Assembly (NCBI GenBank): GCA_903895855.1
Contig: CAITVN010000070.1
Span: forward strand, 25,198-89,197
Length of the DNA: 64,000 nt
Source of the DNA: Oligoflexia bacterium
Lineage (GTDB): Bacteria; Bdellovibrionota; UBA1018
Reading direction: 5' to 3'
Below the pieces are notes generated by a model. It was not told the DNA's origin. It did no database searches and was given only the letters and a program-made list of their open reading frames with translations. Made by a program: the position numbers and the translations under genes. Shown one piece after another: positions 17,602 to 27,975 of the stretch (its first letter is position 1; each line of letters begins with the position of its first letter).

Positions 17602-18546
17602 GTGAAAGAAAAAAATTCGATTTTAACAGTAGGTTCCATGGCTTTTGACACAATCGAGACTCCGGCAGGTAAAGCCGGGTCGGTTCTCGGCGGCTCTGTG
17701 AACTATTTCTCAACTGCAGCTTCATTTTATACGACTGTGCAGATTGTCGCCGTAGTTGGAGACGATTTTCCGAAAACTCACCTTGAATGGCTTTCACGCA
17801 GAGGCATCGATGTTACCGGAGTTCAAATCGCCCCGGGCAAGACTTTTCATTGGGTTGGCACCTATGACCACAACCTTAACGAAGCAAAGACGCTGTCAAC
17901 CGCTCTCAATGTCTTCGCCGAATTTGACCCAAAGCTAAAAGAACAGCACCGTAAAGCCAGCTATGTTTTCTTGGCGAATATTGACCCAACCCTTCAAAAA
18001 TCGGTGTTGAACCAAGTTGAAAACGCCCAACTAGTCGCTTGCGATAGCATGAATTTTTGGATCACCAGTAAACTCGAAGAACTCAAAGAAACCTTAGCGC
18101 GCGTTGACATTCTTTCGGTCAACGAAGGCGAAGCGTATTTACTGTCGGGTGATAAAAACATTATTAGAGCAGCCAAGTACATTCGCAACTTAGGCCCGAA
18201 AGTGGTCATCATCAAGCGTGGCGAATACGGTGCGATGCTTTTCACCGAGCTCGGAACCTTTATTGCTCCGGCATTTCCGGTTGAAAAAGTTGTTGATCCG
18301 ACTGGCGCTGGCGATAGCTTCGCGGGCGCATTCTTGGGCTACCTGGCAAGAGCCGGAGCCACCAGAGACTGGATCAAGAATGATTCAGAAAAATGGGAAC
18401 AAACGCTTCGACGAGCCGTGCTTGCTGGCTGTGTAATGGCCAGCTTCACAGTTGAAGACTTCAGCCTGCACCGCCTGATGGAATTGTCGCAAGAAGAACT
18501 CACTGAACGCAGTGAGCAGCTTTTGAAAATGATTAAGCTGGTTTAG
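17602..18546 (+). CDS. PfkB-family sugar/nucleoside kinase
   Basis: 314 residues with a GTG start at 17602; the first strand (ILTVGSMAFDTI) begins six residues later, which supports it. PfkB signatures: GGSVNYFSTAA near the N-terminus (substrate loop), and VDPTGAGDSFAGAFLGYLA near residue 230, with the catalytic Asp in the GAGD anion hole. Phosphorylates a sugar or nucleoside with ATP; the substrate cannot be told. Related genes in this phylum often sit alone. It converges with the response regulator, 4 bp away. Confidence 0.88.
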   Translation: MKEKNSILTVGSMAFDTIETPAGKAGSVLGGSVNYFSTAASFYTTVQIVAVVGDDFPKTHLEWLSRRGIDVTGVQIAPGKTFHWVGTYDHNLNEAKTLSTALNVFAEFDPKLKEQHRKASYVFLANIDPTLQKSVLNQVENAQLVACDSMNFWITSKLEELKETLARVDILSVNEGEAYLLSGDKNIIRAAKYIRNLGPKVVIIKRGEYGAMLFTELGTFIAPAFPVEKVVDPTGAGDSFAGAFLGYLARAGATRDWIKNDSEKWEQTLRRAVLAGCVMASFTVEDFSLHRLMELSQEELTERSEQLLKMIKLV

Positions 18547-18550
18547 GTTT

Positions 18551-18955
18551 TCACTCCAGAACTACGCGAGTTTTCGCATAAACTTGGCTTAGCCTGTCTC
18601 TCAATGTTTCGAGACCAAACGGTTTTCCGATGTAATTGCTCGCTCCGGCATGTATCGCTTCTCTGACTTGATGAGCCTCAAACTCAGCCGTAACCATGAT
18701 AAAAGGAAGTTCTCGAAATTTTTCATCGGCCCTCACCCTTTTTAAAAGGTCAATTCCATTTTGTCGTGGCATATTCCAATCTGAAAATACGACACCAATC
18801 CGAGCGTCAGGTTGATTCAAGGCCGCCCAGGCGTCAACCCCATCTGAGGCTTCAATAAATTGAGAAAAACCAATCTGTGTGAGGCTACGCCGCAGCATTC
18901 TTCTCATCGTGTTCATGTCGTCTACAATCAATATTACCGTGTCTAGCTCGAACAC
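18551..18955 (-). CDS. Single-domain response regulator (CheY-like)
   Basis: 134 residues from GTG 18955, chosen because AGGA lies four bases before it; an in-frame TTG at 18979 would overlap the upstream fragment. Receiver motifs: ILIVDDMNTMRRML (acidic pair), FSDWNMPRQNG (phospho-acceptor Asp), VTAEF and YIGKPF (Lys). The SDWNMP box is the CheY form. There is no output domain. It lies 13 bp after a CheX-like fragment, so it may belong to a chemotaxis-type phosphatase/regulator pair. Confidence 0.88.
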   Translation of the reverse strand: MFELDTVILIVDDMNTMRRMLRRSLTQIGFSQFIEASDGVDAWAALNQPDARIGVVFSDWNMPRQNGIDLLKRVRADEKFRELPFIMVTAEFEAHQVREAIHAGASNYIGKPFGLETLRDRLSQVYAKTRVVLE

Positions 18956-18968
18956 AAATCCTCGACTC

Positions 18969-19133
18969 TCATTGGGCAATCACACCGATGATATCAAACC
19001 CAGGTTGGGGTTTTGAACCCTCAAAATACGGAGCGCGTGCTGAAAGATTAGTTTCACACGAAACTTTCATGGCATTCAAAGTGCCCTCTACAAAAGGCTT
19101 CAAAAAATCTGGGTCAATTTCTTCAGTCATCAT
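18969..19133 (-). pseudogene. CheX-like N-terminal fragment, 54 residues
   Basis: ATG 19133 opens a 54-residue frame (MMTEEIDPDFLKPFVEGTLN ... GFDIIGVIAQ). The start resembles the first third of CheX-like CheY-P phosphatase domains: PFVEGTLNAMKVSC is the first helix and FDIIGVI the first strand. The catalytic ExxN helix and the rest of the domain (about 100 residues) are absent: a stop (TGA, 18969-18971) ends it just before the response regulator. Either a remnant or a genuine small protein. Confidence in homology is moderate. Confidence 0.5.
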
Positions 19134-19205
19134 GGTTGACTTCAAAATTTTACCCGGGCCATCCTAAAATTGCATTGAAATTTTTTCGACAGTTTTTTGA
19201 CACAC

Positions 19206-20381
19206 TCAAACTGACTCAATCATAACATCAGCAAGTAAGTGCTCGCTTTTGCCCTTACTTACCCACTCAGTTTTCACCCAGTGTGAAAAAACAGACTGAA
19301 ACCGTTGTTTTGTAAACCTAGCTGAAGCCTCGCGCAACTGCGCTTCTGAAAAGCGAGTGGGATCTTTCTCGCAGGCCAATACGGCGGTTTCTAAACTCGA
19401 GGCAGTCTGTTCGTCAAAAACAAACCCGCAATCAGACGGAATCGTGTCGCACACGCCCCCTGCCTTAAATGCAATCACTGGTGCACCACTAGCCATGGCC
19501 TCTAAAGGAGTGATTCCGAAATCTTCTAGCCCTGGAAAAACAAATCCACGACACCGTGAATACCACTCAACGATCTGTTCGTTAGTTTGATAGCCCAGAA
19601 ACTCGACACTCGGTCCGGCCATTGCCTTCAAACGATTTTCATCTTGCCCGGCGCCGACTATCTTCAGCTGCAAACCCAAGCGATTAAAAACCTCAATGGC
19701 CAAATCAACTCGCTTATAGGGAGCAAACGCGCCCACCATGAGGTAAAATGAATCGCGCGTCTTTGATAAACCTTTCTTGGTGAATCGATCAAGTTCAACA
19801 AAGGGAAAAATCACCTGGGCTGGCCTCTGATAATAAGCTTCAATTTCGCTTGCGATAAAATGACTGATTCCGCAGAGAGCATCGACTCTCTCAACTGAAC
19901 TTGAGGCTCTATCCCAGCTCTGTAAAAAAGGCCGAACAAGACTGGCCACCGCACGAGTAACAAAAGAACTCTTGGTCTTGCCAAAATACTCATCAAAGCG
20001 ATTCCACATGTACCGCATGGGCGCATAGACATACGACAAATGAACAGCATTCGGCGATTTTCTGATTCCTTTTGCCACACAATGTGAAGACGAAATCACC
20101 AAGTCATAATCGCGCAGATTGAAAGATTCAGCAAAATACGGAAGTATTGGCAAGAAATGGCGGTACCATTTTTCGATATGGCGAATCGAATTCAAAGGTG
20201 AACTCACCACTTTATGTGACTCAATGGTCTGACTCACTGAACCTTTGACATGTATCAAAGTGAACACGTCGGCACCTGGAAATAATTCTAAAATCGCCTC
20301 AAGACAAAGCTCGCCGCCTCGCATGCCGGTGAGCCAATCGTGAACCACTGCTACTTTAAGTTGAGGGCGATGACCTACCAT
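19206..20381 (-). CDS. Glycosyltransferase family 4
   Basis: 391 residues with a GT-B fold. N-terminal Rossmann half (VAVVHDWLTGMRGGELCLEA, GG loop for the acceptor side), then the sugar-nucleotide half: FYLMVGAFAPYKRVDLAIE, LKIVGAGQDENRL, and FVFPGLEDFGITPLEAMASG with the E-x7-E motif. Retaining transfer of a sugar from a nucleotide donor in surface polysaccharide synthesis at the inner membrane. It starts 9 bp after the epimerase gene. Confidence 0.9.
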   Translation of the reverse strand: MVGHRPQLKVAVVHDWLTGMRGGELCLEAILELFPGADVFTLIHVKGSVSQTIESHKVVSSPLNSIRHIEKWYRHFLPILPYFAESFNLRDYDLVISSSHCVAKGIRKSPNAVHLSYVYAPMRYMWNRFDEYFGKTKSSFVTRAVASLVRPFLQSWDRASSSVERVDALCGISHFIASEIEAYYQRPAQVIFPFVELDRFTKKGLSKTRDSFYLMVGAFAPYKRVDLAIEVFNRLGLQLKIVGAGQDENRLKAMAGPSVEFLGYQTNEQIVEWYSRCRGFVFPGLEDFGITPLEAMASGAPVIAFKAGGVCDTIPSDCGFVFDEQTASSLETAVLACEKDPTRFSEAQLREASARFTKQRFQSVFSHWVKTEWVSKGKSEHLLADVMIESV

Positions 20382-20390
20382 AACTCAGTA

Positions 20391-21344
20391 TTACATTTCA
20401 GATTTGAAATACTCGAGCGTTTGCTTCAGCCCCTCTTTCAAATCAACCTTAGGGGTCCAACCTAAGATGCTTTGAGCTCGGCCAATATCGGGGCATCGAC
20501 GCCTCGGATCGTCAGGCCTAGACTCTAAGTGCTTGATCGCAAACTGGCGAGACATCACTTCAGATATGGCCTCAGCAAACTCTAACATCGTTCTTTCAAC
20601 TGGGTTTCCGATATTCACCGGATCTTTCTCAGTACTCATAAAAAGCTTGAAAATTCCGTCAACCAGATCAGAAACAAAACAAAAACTTCGCGTCTGCTTG
20701 CCCGTACCATGAATCGTAAACGTCTGACCTCGAAGTGCCTGCATGCAAAGCTCTGGCACCACTCTACCATCATCAGGACGCATTCTCGGACCGTAGGTAT
20801 TGAAAATTCTCACAATGCCTGCATTCAAGCCCTTCCAGCGAGCAGCCGACGAAACGTAAGCTTCAGCAAATCGCTTGGTTTCATCGTAACAAGCACGAGG
20901 TCCGATGGTATTCACATTGCCCCAGTAGGTCTCTTTCTGAGGATGCTCAAGGGGGTCACCATAAATTTCTGAAGTCGATGCGATCAAGTAGCGAGCCTTG
21001 TACTTGATGGCGAGCGGTACCGTATTCATCGTACCAATCGAATCGACGGCCAAAATTTCCATCGGTATTTTTTCAAAATCAATGGGACTAGCCGGGCAAG
21101 CAAAATGCAGCAAACCACTGAGGCCATACCGTTCAAGAAAAGGAATCTCTCGCTCGCTCAAAGGCTCGCAAATGTCTTTGCGAATAAACTGAAAGGCCGA
21201 CGATTTTTGAGCTTGGCTAATATTTGACTCTCGGCCAGTCACCAAATTATCAATAGCAGTGACTGCAAAGCCTTCTTTCAAGAACCGATCACAGAGGTGT
21301 GAACCGATAAATCCTGATCCGCCGGTGATGATGACGTGCTTCAT
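20391..21344 (-). CDS. NAD-dependent sugar epimerase/dehydratase (UDP-glucuronate decarboxylase-like)
   Basis: 317 residues from ATG 21344, preceded by GGAAGAG at eight bases; an in-frame ATG at 21365 is less likely. Extended short-chain dehydrogenase: GGSGFIGSHLCDRFL binds NAD, the catalytic YDETKR (Tyr-x3-Lys) and RIFNTYGPRMRPDDGRVVP follow, then TRSFCFVSDLVDG. The last blocks are those of UDP-xylose synthase/UDP-glucuronate decarboxylase, though related dehydratases are not excluded. It makes an activated sugar for the flanking glycosyltransferases. Confidence 0.85.
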   Translation of the reverse strand: MKHVIITGGSGFIGSHLCDRFLKEGFAVTAIDNLVTGRESNISQAQKSSAFQFIRKDICEPLSEREIPFLERYGLSGLLHFACPASPIDFEKIPMEILAVDSIGTMNTVPLAIKYKARYLIASTSEIYGDPLEHPQKETYWGNVNTIGPRACYDETKRFAEAYVSSAARWKGLNAGIVRIFNTYGPRMRPDDGRVVPELCMQALRGQTFTIHGTGKQTRSFCFVSDLVDGIFKLFMSTEKDPVNIGNPVERTMLEFAEAISEVMSRQFAIKHLESRPDDPRRRCPDIGRAQSILGWTPKVDLKEGLKQTLEYFKSEM

Positions 21345-21378
21345 TTTTAACTCTTCCTTACCCATTTACAGAACACAT

Positions 21379-22578
21379 TTACAGACTGACAGAAATGTCT
21401 AATATCTCTTGATAACTAGCATTGACCGTTCTCGCAAGGGCGATAGCTGAATATCTTTCACACAGCTCATGTCCAACTCGCGAATCTGGCCGCGAAACCT
21501 TGCCTGAAGTCACTTCAGCGAACGCCGCACTCCAATCGTACAGTTCGCGCGGGTTTCTAAAGCTCACTCCCCTATTTTCATAGGCTCCGAGACTTTCAAG
21601 GTGAGGAGCAATCTTAGCCGCGATTGCCGGAACCCCCAAAACCAAAGCCTCTACGGGCGGTAACCCGAACCCCTCATAAAGAGAAGGAGAGAAAAGCGCC
21701 GCCGAATGCTTCACCAGAGCGTAGGCACTCTCTAACTCTTGGTAGGGAACCGCAATGACCTGAGGCCGAGAGTTTTCAGGCACATCAGCGTTCACAGGGT
21801 TCACGGGCTTCAGATTCGACCCCAGAATAACCAAGGGCCATGGTTTTTCGCCCTGGGCATGCATTCGGTAGGCTTCAAGTAAAAATTCGAGATTTTTGTG
21901 GGGCTTTGAATTCGCCAAACAAACAAAATAGCGACCTTCAGTCAGACCAAACTGTGACAAGACCCGTTTGCTCACTTGTTCAGCCGGGTGAGCGTAGCGA
22001 CTCACCCAATCAATCGCGTTATAAGCTAGCTTGAACTGTTCAGGCGAAAGCTTCAGCCATTCTTGCAACTCACTTTGAATCGACTTTGACACCGTCATTA
22101 CTTTTGATGCGCCAAGTGCAAACGGTCTCAACACTAGCTGATAGTAGAGGCGATGAAAAAGTGAGCCATAGTGCAAGTGATTCAAATCGTGCAAAGTGGT
22201 AATCCATTTGACTGATTTCATCAAACCCACTGGAATACTTGAAAACGTCGTACTGTGGTAAAGGGCTATCTGATGGGTGGCTATGATCTTTGGAATCTCA
22301 AACCACTCGGCTAAACTGAGGGGTTTAGCCTTCGCAATGACCGATGAGAATGCGGCAACCCGAACTTGATCTGACAATGGCTCTGTGGGGGCCAAAGGGG
22401 CACTCAATAAAAGCACCGGCTCGTACCTCAGCTCTTGTTGCTCACGAAGACTCATCAATCCTGTCAAAAGTGAACGTTGATAAGTCGAAAAGCCCCCCGA
22501 TTTTGAGTCGATTTGCCTGAGGTCAATGAGAACTTTTTCTTTTGGCGATTTATTCGGCATGGCTTCAAGGGTTTTCAT
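21379..22578 (-). CDS. Glycosyltransferase family 4
   Basis: 399 residues, GT-B. Landmarks: VLIDLRQIDSKSGGFSTYQR near residue 16 (acceptor-side GG), ITTLHDLNHLHYG, FVCLANSKPHKNLEFLLEAY, and ALFSPSLYEGFGLPPVEAL with the E-x7-E donor motif. The pattern is of mannosyl/rhamnosyl transferases such as WbaZ/MtfB, consistent with the GDP-mannose made by manC. The start overlaps the TIGR02757 stop by 14 bp; 34 bp separate it from the epimerase. Confidence 0.88.
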   Translation of the reverse strand: MKTLEAMPNKSPKEKVLIDLRQIDSKSGGFSTYQRSLLTGLMSLREQQELRYEPVLLLSAPLAPTEPLSDQVRVAAFSSVIAKAKPLSLAEWFEIPKIIATHQIALYHSTTFSSIPVGLMKSVKWITTLHDLNHLHYGSLFHRLYYQLVLRPFALGASKVMTVSKSIQSELQEWLKLSPEQFKLAYNAIDWVSRYAHPAEQVSKRVLSQFGLTEGRYFVCLANSKPHKNLEFLLEAYRMHAQGEKPWPLVILGSNLKPVNPVNADVPENSRPQVIAVPYQELESAYALVKHSAALFSPSLYEGFGLPPVEALVLGVPAIAAKIAPHLESLGAYENRGVSFRNPRELYDWSAAFAEVTSGKVSRPDSRVGHELCERYSAIALARTVNASYQEILDISVSL

Positions 22579-23500
22579 TTTTCTCGTTTTTTCTTTCTCG
22601 CTTTTTCCTCGGTGCCGCTGACTCGATCATTCCGACCCTCATGAGGGCGAAATCGTATTTAATCGGATCATTCGCATCAAATTGCTTCAAACAGTCGGTC
22701 ACTTCAAGGGCCGCCTTCCAATTCAACGATTTTCTTTGGGTCATTTGAAGTTGCTGACTCAGTCTACCGGTATGGGTATCGAGCGGCATCACGAGCTGTG
22801 AAGGTCTGAGAACTTTTCCGCCAAGCTCGGCCACGGTAAACCGCTTGCCGGCCCAAAGTCCGGGGTCAATCTCATCGTGACGGCCCATCCAGCGCAAAAA
22901 CATCATCCAACGCTTACATGGGCTTGCCTCAGCTGGCGAGGTCAATAAGTAAGATCGCTTCAGCAGGGGTGATTTTGTTCGAATTTCATCAATCATGGCT
23001 ATTTGCGCTGATTCAATGTTCACGTGGCTCTCTAAGCCCTTCAAAAAAAAAGCCCCAAAGGTTTGATGAGTTTGCCAAGCCTGCGCGATAGCCGCTGCCC
23101 ATGCCGCAATCTCAAAATCGCGGGTGAACCGATGCACAAAACCACTGAGAACTGACTCTGCCATTTCTCGCCCCTTGGGGTCACCCATGGCGCGAATAAA
23201 AACAGAGGGCGACTCGTATCGGCTCGCAATTCGACCAAGCAATTGTTCAATCGAACCTCTTATTTGTTTCACATTTCCATACGAAATGACCGCAGCCAAA
23301 AGAGCTACCGCCTCTTGATCATGAGGGTTTCGAAAACGATGAACGTACTCAACCGGGTCAGTCGAAAGCCAATTTTTCTTATGGTAAGTTGCCAGGGCAG
23401 AATCTAACACCTTTTTCAGTTCTAAATGTGTTGATTTTGGCAAGCGATTTTCAATCGTTGCTGACGATTTTTTAACCGATTTTATTAACGATCTTTTCAT
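22565..23500 (-). CDS. TIGR02757 (DUF2400) family protein
   Basis: 311 residues. Features of the family: PVEYVHRFRNPHDQEAVALL, ISYGNVKQIRGSIEQLLG, KRWMMFLRWMGRHDEIDPG and LVMPLDTHTGRLSQQL. All-helical protein of unknown biochemical role; the helical HhH-like arrangement recalls DNA glycosylases, which is inference only. It is the first gene of the run leading into the glycosyltransferases, and is divergent from the gene at 23575. Confidence 0.88.
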   Translation of the reverse strand: MKRSLIKSVKKSSATIENRLPKSTHLELKKVLDSALATYHKKNWLSTDPVEYVHRFRNPHDQEAVALLAAVISYGNVKQIRGSIEQLLGRIASRYESPSVFIRAMGDPKGREMAESVLSGFVHRFTRDFEIAAWAAAIAQAWQTHQTFGAFFLKGLESHVNIESAQIAMIDEIRTKSPLLKRSYLLTSPAEASPCKRWMMFLRWMGRHDEIDPGLWAGKRFTVAELGGKVLRPSQLVMPLDTHTGRLSQQLQMTQRKSLNWKAALEVTDCLKQFDANDPIKYDFALMRVGMIESAAPRKKRERKNEKNENP

Positions 23501-23574
23501 TTAATTTTCTATATTTTCTAAGATTTCTTGCGCCAATTTTTCTCTCAGCATATGCCTTTGTCTAGGTGAGGGAA

Positions 23575-24390
23575 ATGCCGAAGTCGAATGATTCGAAGAA
23601 ATTGAATGAATCAAATCAATCAGGTGCGTCAACCAGGTCAGCACGTTTGAAGACCGTTACCCGTGCTCCAAAGGGTTCGCCCGCTCTCATTGGCACCCTA
23701 CTTTCAATTGCTTTGTCGTTTCAACTCAATTTCGCAACGACGGCCAGTGGTTCAGAAAAGGCCAAAATTGAAGAAACATCAACAGAAGCTTCTACAAAAA
23801 CTTCAACGAGTAAAGCGCCCGACCTAGTTAAAAAGAAGCAGAAACCTAAGAAGGCCACGAAAGCGCAAAGCCTCGATCCCGACACCAAAGAAATTCCGCA
23901 GACCCCTAGTACCCCCCCTACACTCGGCAAGCCGATGCCAGAAAACCCGCCGTTTCGCTGTTTAAGGCGCATTCTTTACAAAGGCAAACTTCTCGGTTGC
24001 GATTCTAATCACCTACAAGACGGCGAAGGCTTACGAGAAATCATTCAAGACATAAAGCCCGCAGTTGCTGAGCTCAACACTTATCAGACTAATCGAAGAT
24101 CACTGAATAAGACCGCCTACTACGCAACTGCAGGCATTGCACTTGGTCTGGGTGGCTGGTTTTTTGCAAACTCTTTTTATCCAACACCTGAACAAGGCCA
24201 AACCCGAAATATCATTAGAAATACCGCAGGATTTGTGGGTTATGGCCTAGCCGCAAGTGCCGTTGGTTACGGTTTTTATTTCATGAACAAGAATGAAGAG
24301 CATTTGAAAAATGCCATTATTTTATACAACGACGCGAGACCGAACGACCCACTCGAACTTCGCATCAGTCACACGTTTGAACTGTTTTAG
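23575..24390 (+). CDS. Membrane protein with Lys/Pro/Thr-rich linker, unknown function
   Basis: 271 residues from ATG 23575, with AGGTGAGGG just upstream. An N-terminal hydrophobic segment (ALIGTLLSIALSFQLNFA) may be a signal or anchor; residues 60-130 are low-complexity Ser/Thr/Lys/Pro; then a folded part with two cysteines (FRCLRR, LLGCDSN) and two membrane helices at the C-terminus (YYATAGIALGLGGWFFA, FVGYGLAASAVGYGFYF). No family recognised. It ends 40 bp before carB. Confidence 0.65.
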   Translation: MPKSNDSKKLNESNQSGASTRSARLKTVTRAPKGSPALIGTLLSIALSFQLNFATTASGSEKAKIEETSTEASTKTSTSKAPDLVKKKQKPKKATKAQSLDPDTKEIPQTPSTPPTLGKPMPENPPFRCLRRILYKGKLLGCDSNHLQDGEGLREIIQDIKPAVAELNTYQTNRRSLNKTAYYATAGIALGLGGWFFANSFYPTPEQGQTRNIIRNTAGFVGYGLAASAVGYGFYFMNKNEEHLKNAIILYNDARPNDPLELRISHTFELF

Positions 24391-24430
24391 AGATGAACTT
24401 TAAAAGGAATTAGCAAAAGGAAATGAACGA

Positions 24431-27400
24431 ATGCCAAAACGCCTAGACATTCAATCGATTCTACTCATCGGCAGCGGCCCGATCGTCATCGGACAAGCCT
24501 GCGAATTCGATTACTCGGGCACCCAAGCAATCAAAGCTCTTCGAGAAGAAGGCTACCGAGTCATTCTCATCAATTCGAACCCAGCCACCATCATGACTGA
24601 CCCAGAAATGGCAGACCGCGTTTACATTGAACCTTTGACGGTCGAATTCATTGAACGCGTCATTGCCATTGAAAAACCCGACGCCCTCTTACCAACCATG
24701 GGCGGGCAAACCGCGTTAAACCTCACCATGGCTCTACACAAAGCGGGCATTCTTGAAAAATACAACGTCGAGATCTTAGGAGCGAAGCCCGAAGTCATTC
24801 ACCGAGCTGAAGATCGAGAAACATTCAAAACGATCATGGATTCTATCGGCATTGAAAGCGCCAGGTCTCGAGTCGTGCGAAACCAAGAAGATGCCAAGAG
24901 CGCAGTCAAAGAATTTGGATTGCCCATCATTTTGCGCCCGTCGTTCACGCTAGGTGGCGAGGGTGGTGGTGCGGCTTTCACCGAAGAAGAATTTTTTACC
25001 AAACTCGAGCGTGCTCTTTTTCTTTCGCCCAATCACGATTGCTTAGTCGAAGAAAGTTTACTGGGTTGGAAAGAATTTGAACTCGAAGTCGTGAGAGATC
25101 AAAAAGACAATGTCATCATTGTGTGTTCAATTGAGAACTTCGACCCGATGGGCATTCACACCGGTGACAGCATTACCGTGGCACCAGCCCAGACTCTGAC
25201 CGATTTTGAGTATCAACGCCTCAGAGACCAGGCCATCAAGATCATTCGCGCTATCGGAGTCGATACGGGTGGTTCAAACATTCAGTTTGCGATCAATCCC
25301 GCCAATGGCCGAATCATCGTGATCGAGATGAACCCTCGGGTTTCGCGCTCAAGCGCACTGGCTTCTAAGGCAACTGGGTTTCCGATTGCGCGCGTGGCGG
25401 CGAAGCTGGCTGTCGGCTATGCACTCGATGAACTCAAGAATGATATCACGCAGACTACGCTAGCGAGTTTTGAACCCAGTATCGATTATGTAGTGACTAA
25501 GATTCCGCGATTTGACTTTGATAAATTTAGACCAACCGAAGCCTTGCTCACGACTCAAATGAAAAGCGTGGGCGAAGTGATGGCGATTGGCCGCACGTTT
25601 GATGAGTCATTTTCAAAAGCGCTGGCTGGTTTAGAGGTCGAAGTCGGCTGGTTAGCGCCTGGATTTAGAAAACCCCTCAAGGCAAGTGAAGACCTCATCA
25701 CAAAGCCCTCGGCTTATCGCATTTGGGCGATCGCCGACGCCATGAGAGCAGGCGCTTCAGTCGGTGAGCTTTCAAAAAAGTCAGGCATCGACATTTGGTT
25801 TCTCGAACGACTGTCACGATTCATTGTGAAAGAGCAATCATGGAAGGGCATTTCTTGGCCCCTATCTGCCTCTGCCCTTAAAGAGGCGAAGTTCATGGGC
25901 TTCACTGATCGCGCACTCGCTGGCATTTTCAAAGTAAACGAAGAACTCGTCAGACTTGAGAGAGAAAAACACAGCATTCATGCCGCATTCTTGAGCGTAG
26001 ACACCTGCGCCGCTGAATTCGAAGCCAAGACACCTTATCTTTACAGTTCGTATCGCGGTACCGATGAATCGATTGTGAGCACCAAACCCAAAGTCATGAT
26101 TCTTGGCGGGGGCCCCAATCGAATCGGCCAAGGCATTGAATTTGATTATTGCTGTGTGCACGCTTCAATGGCTCTACGCAAACTGGGGTTTGACACCATC
26201 ATGGTCAACTCAAATCCTGAAACAGTCAGTACCGATTTCGACATGAGCGACAAACTTTATTTCGAACCACTCACACCCGAACACGTGATCAATATTGCCA
26301 GAGTAGAAAAACCTATGGGAGTGATCGTTCAGTTCGGTGGCCAAACGCCTTTAAAGCTGGCAAAAGCTCTTGAGCGCGCGGGCATCAAAATTTTAGGCAC
26401 CTCAACCGAAAGCATTGATATCGCCGAAAACCGCGAGCGCTGTGATGAGCTACTAAAATCGCTTCGACCGCTCGGATTAGAAACGCCACCAGCGACTCGG
26501 GCGTTTAGCCGGGTTGAAGCGATTACAAACGCAAAAGAAATTGGGTTTCCGGTTGTGGTTAGGCCTTCGTATGTTTTGGGCGGTAAAGCCATGCGCATCG
26601 TTCGCAACGAAACGTCACTGAAAAAATGGATCGACGAAGCCCTACAGGTCAGTGGTGAGCACCCGGTTTTGATCGATCGTTTTCTAGACAAAGCCACAGA
26701 AGTCGACGTCGATGCGCTTTCTGACGGTGACACTACTTTTATCGGCGGACTCATGGAGCACATTGAAGAAGCGGGTATTCACTCAGGTGACAGCGCGTGT
26801 TCGCTGCCAGCGGTTTCTTTGTCACAATCCGTGCAAGATCGCATTCGTACGTATTCACGCGAGTTAGCAAAACGCCTGAATGTGGTGGGCCTCATGAACG
26901 CTCAATTTGCCGTTCAAGGTGATCACATTTTTTTACTTGAAGTGAACCCTCGAGCCTCGCGTACAGTACCGTTTGTCAGCAAGGCCGTTGGGGCACCCTT
27001 GGCTAAAATCGCCGCAGAACTCATGGTCGGAAAAAAATTCTCTGCCCTGGGCATCACGAGTGATTTTGACACGAAACTTCGGGCCTACTTTGTCAAAGCC
27101 CCTGTGTTTCCGTTTTCAAAATTTCCCGGCGTTGATGTGTTGTTAGGCCCAGAAATGAAATCAACAGGCGAAGTGATGGGTCGAGCGCCGACCTTTGCTG
27201 GTGCGTTCGCTAAAGCGATGATCGCGAGCGGAATGCCACTGCCGCAATCAGGCAAAGTTTTCTTATCAATTCGCGATCGTGACAAAGCCGAGATGCTACC
27301 CCTGGCAAAAAAACTCGCTCATTTGGGCTTTGAACTTTGGGCTACCCACGGAACCTCTGCCTACTTAAAATCGCATGGCCTCGCCGCTCAAGCGATCAAT

Positions 27401-27628
27401 AAATTTCAAGAAGGCCCCCCCGACTGTGTTCAGGCGATTCGAGAAGGCAAATTTCAGTTGGTCATCAACACCACCTCTGATGACAAAGCGATTAAAGACA
27501 GCCTTTCGATTAGACGGGCAGCTTTAGAAAGAAAAATTCCGTACAGCACAGTGCTTTCGTCAGCGCGTGCAATGGTGCAAGCAATTGAAGAGAAAGAATG
27601 GAACCGGCAAGAGGTCAGTCACCTATGA
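24431..27628 (+). CDS. carB: Carbamoyl-phosphate synthase large subunit
   Basis: 1065 residues, close to the usual 1070. Duplicated ATP-grasp halves, each starting with a pre-ATP-grasp motif ([19 protein letters not shown] and [20 protein letters not shown]), followed by the glycine-rich ATP loops ([12 protein letters not shown] and [11 protein letters not shown]) and metal/ATP residues ([30 protein letters not shown]). A C-terminal MGS-like allosteric domain begins near residue 935. It makes carbamoyl phosphate for arginine and pyrimidines with CarA, which is not in this window. Confidence 0.98.
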   Translation: MPKRLDIQSILLIGSGPIVIGQACEFDYSGTQAIKALREEGYRVILINSNPATIMTDPEMADRVYIEPLTVEFIERVIAIEKPDALLPTMGGQTALNLTMALHKAGILEKYNVEILGAKPEVIHRAEDRETFKTIMDSIGIESARSRVVRNQEDAKSAVKEFGLPIILRPSFTLGGEGGGAAFTEEEFFTKLERALFLSPNHDCLVEESLLGWKEFELEVVRDQKDNVIIVCSIENFDPMGIHTGDSITVAPAQTLTDFEYQRLRDQAIKIIRAIGVDTGGSNIQFAINPANGRIIVIEMNPRVSRSSALASKATGFPIARVAAKLAVGYALDELKNDITQTTLASFEPSIDYVVTKIPRFDFDKFRPTEALLTTQMKSVGEVMAIGRTFDESFSKALAGLEVEVGWLAPGFRKPLKASEDLITKPSAYRIWAIADAMRAGASVGELSKKSGIDIWFLERLSRFIVKEQSWKGISWPLSASALKEAKFMGFTDRALAGIFKVNEELVRLEREKHSIHAAFLSVDTCAAEFEAKTPYLYSSYRGTDESIVSTKPKVMILGGGPNRIGQGIEFDYCCVHASMALRKLGFDTIMVNSNPETVSTDFDMSDKLYFEPLTPEHVINIARVEKPMGVIVQFGGQTPLKLAKALERAGIKILGTSTESIDIAENRERCDELLKSLRPLGLETPPATRAFSRVEAITNAKEIGFPVVVRPSYVLGGKAMRIVRNETSLKKWIDEALQVSGEHPVLIDRFLDKATEVDVDALSDGDTTFIGGLMEHIEEAGIHSGDSACSLPAVSLSQSVQDRIRTYSRELAKRLNVVGLMNAQFAVQGDHIFLLEVNPRASRTVPFVSKAVGAPLAKIAAELMVGKKFSALGITSDFDTKLRAYFVKAPVFPFSKFPGVDVLLGPEMKSTGEVMGRAPTFAGAFAKAMIASGMPLPQSGKVFLSIRDRDKAEMLPLAKKLAHLGFELWATHGTSAYLKSHGLAAQAINKFQEGPPDCVQAIREGKFQLVINTTSDDKAIKDSLSIRRAALERKIPYSTVLSSARAMVQAIEEKEWNRQEVSHL

Positions 27629-27921
27629 GTTTAGCAAATGGATTTTGTTGGCATTGTTCGAAACCACTCACTCACCTTGACTTTGGCAGGCAAGACCGCT
27701 GCCCTCACTGTGGTCGCGACACGCGAGCTTGTAAGGCTTGCGTTCACTATGAGCGCGGCATCAACAATGACTGCCGCGAAACTTCTGCTGATCGCGTAGT
27801 CGATAAAGAACGCTCAAACTTTTGCGACTATTTCAAGCCGTCACAAACGCCTACTGGTAATGTAGCGACCGCAAAAGATGTGATGAAAGCCGCGGCTGAG
27901 GCGCTCTTCAAGAAAAAGTGA
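27625..27921 (+). CDS. Small cysteine-rich (zinc-ribbon-like) protein
   Basis: 98 residues from ATG 27625, overlapping the carB stop by ATGA. Paired cysteines FCWHC, RCPHC, ACKAC plus C50 and FCDYF suggest two zinc sites in the first 70 residues; the tail is Ala/Lys-rich and helical. Similar short proteins follow housekeeping genes in related bacteria. A nucleic acid or protein-binding role is plausible but unproven. Confidence 0.75.
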   Translation: MSLANGFCWHCSKPLTHLDFGRQDRCPHCGRDTRACKACVHYERGINNDCRETSADRVVDKERSNFCDYFKPSQTPTGNVATAKDVMKAAAEALFKKK

Positions 27922-27975
27922 CCCTCGGCTACGAATAAAGATCACCCGACCTCAATGATACCCATTTCATTGGTG

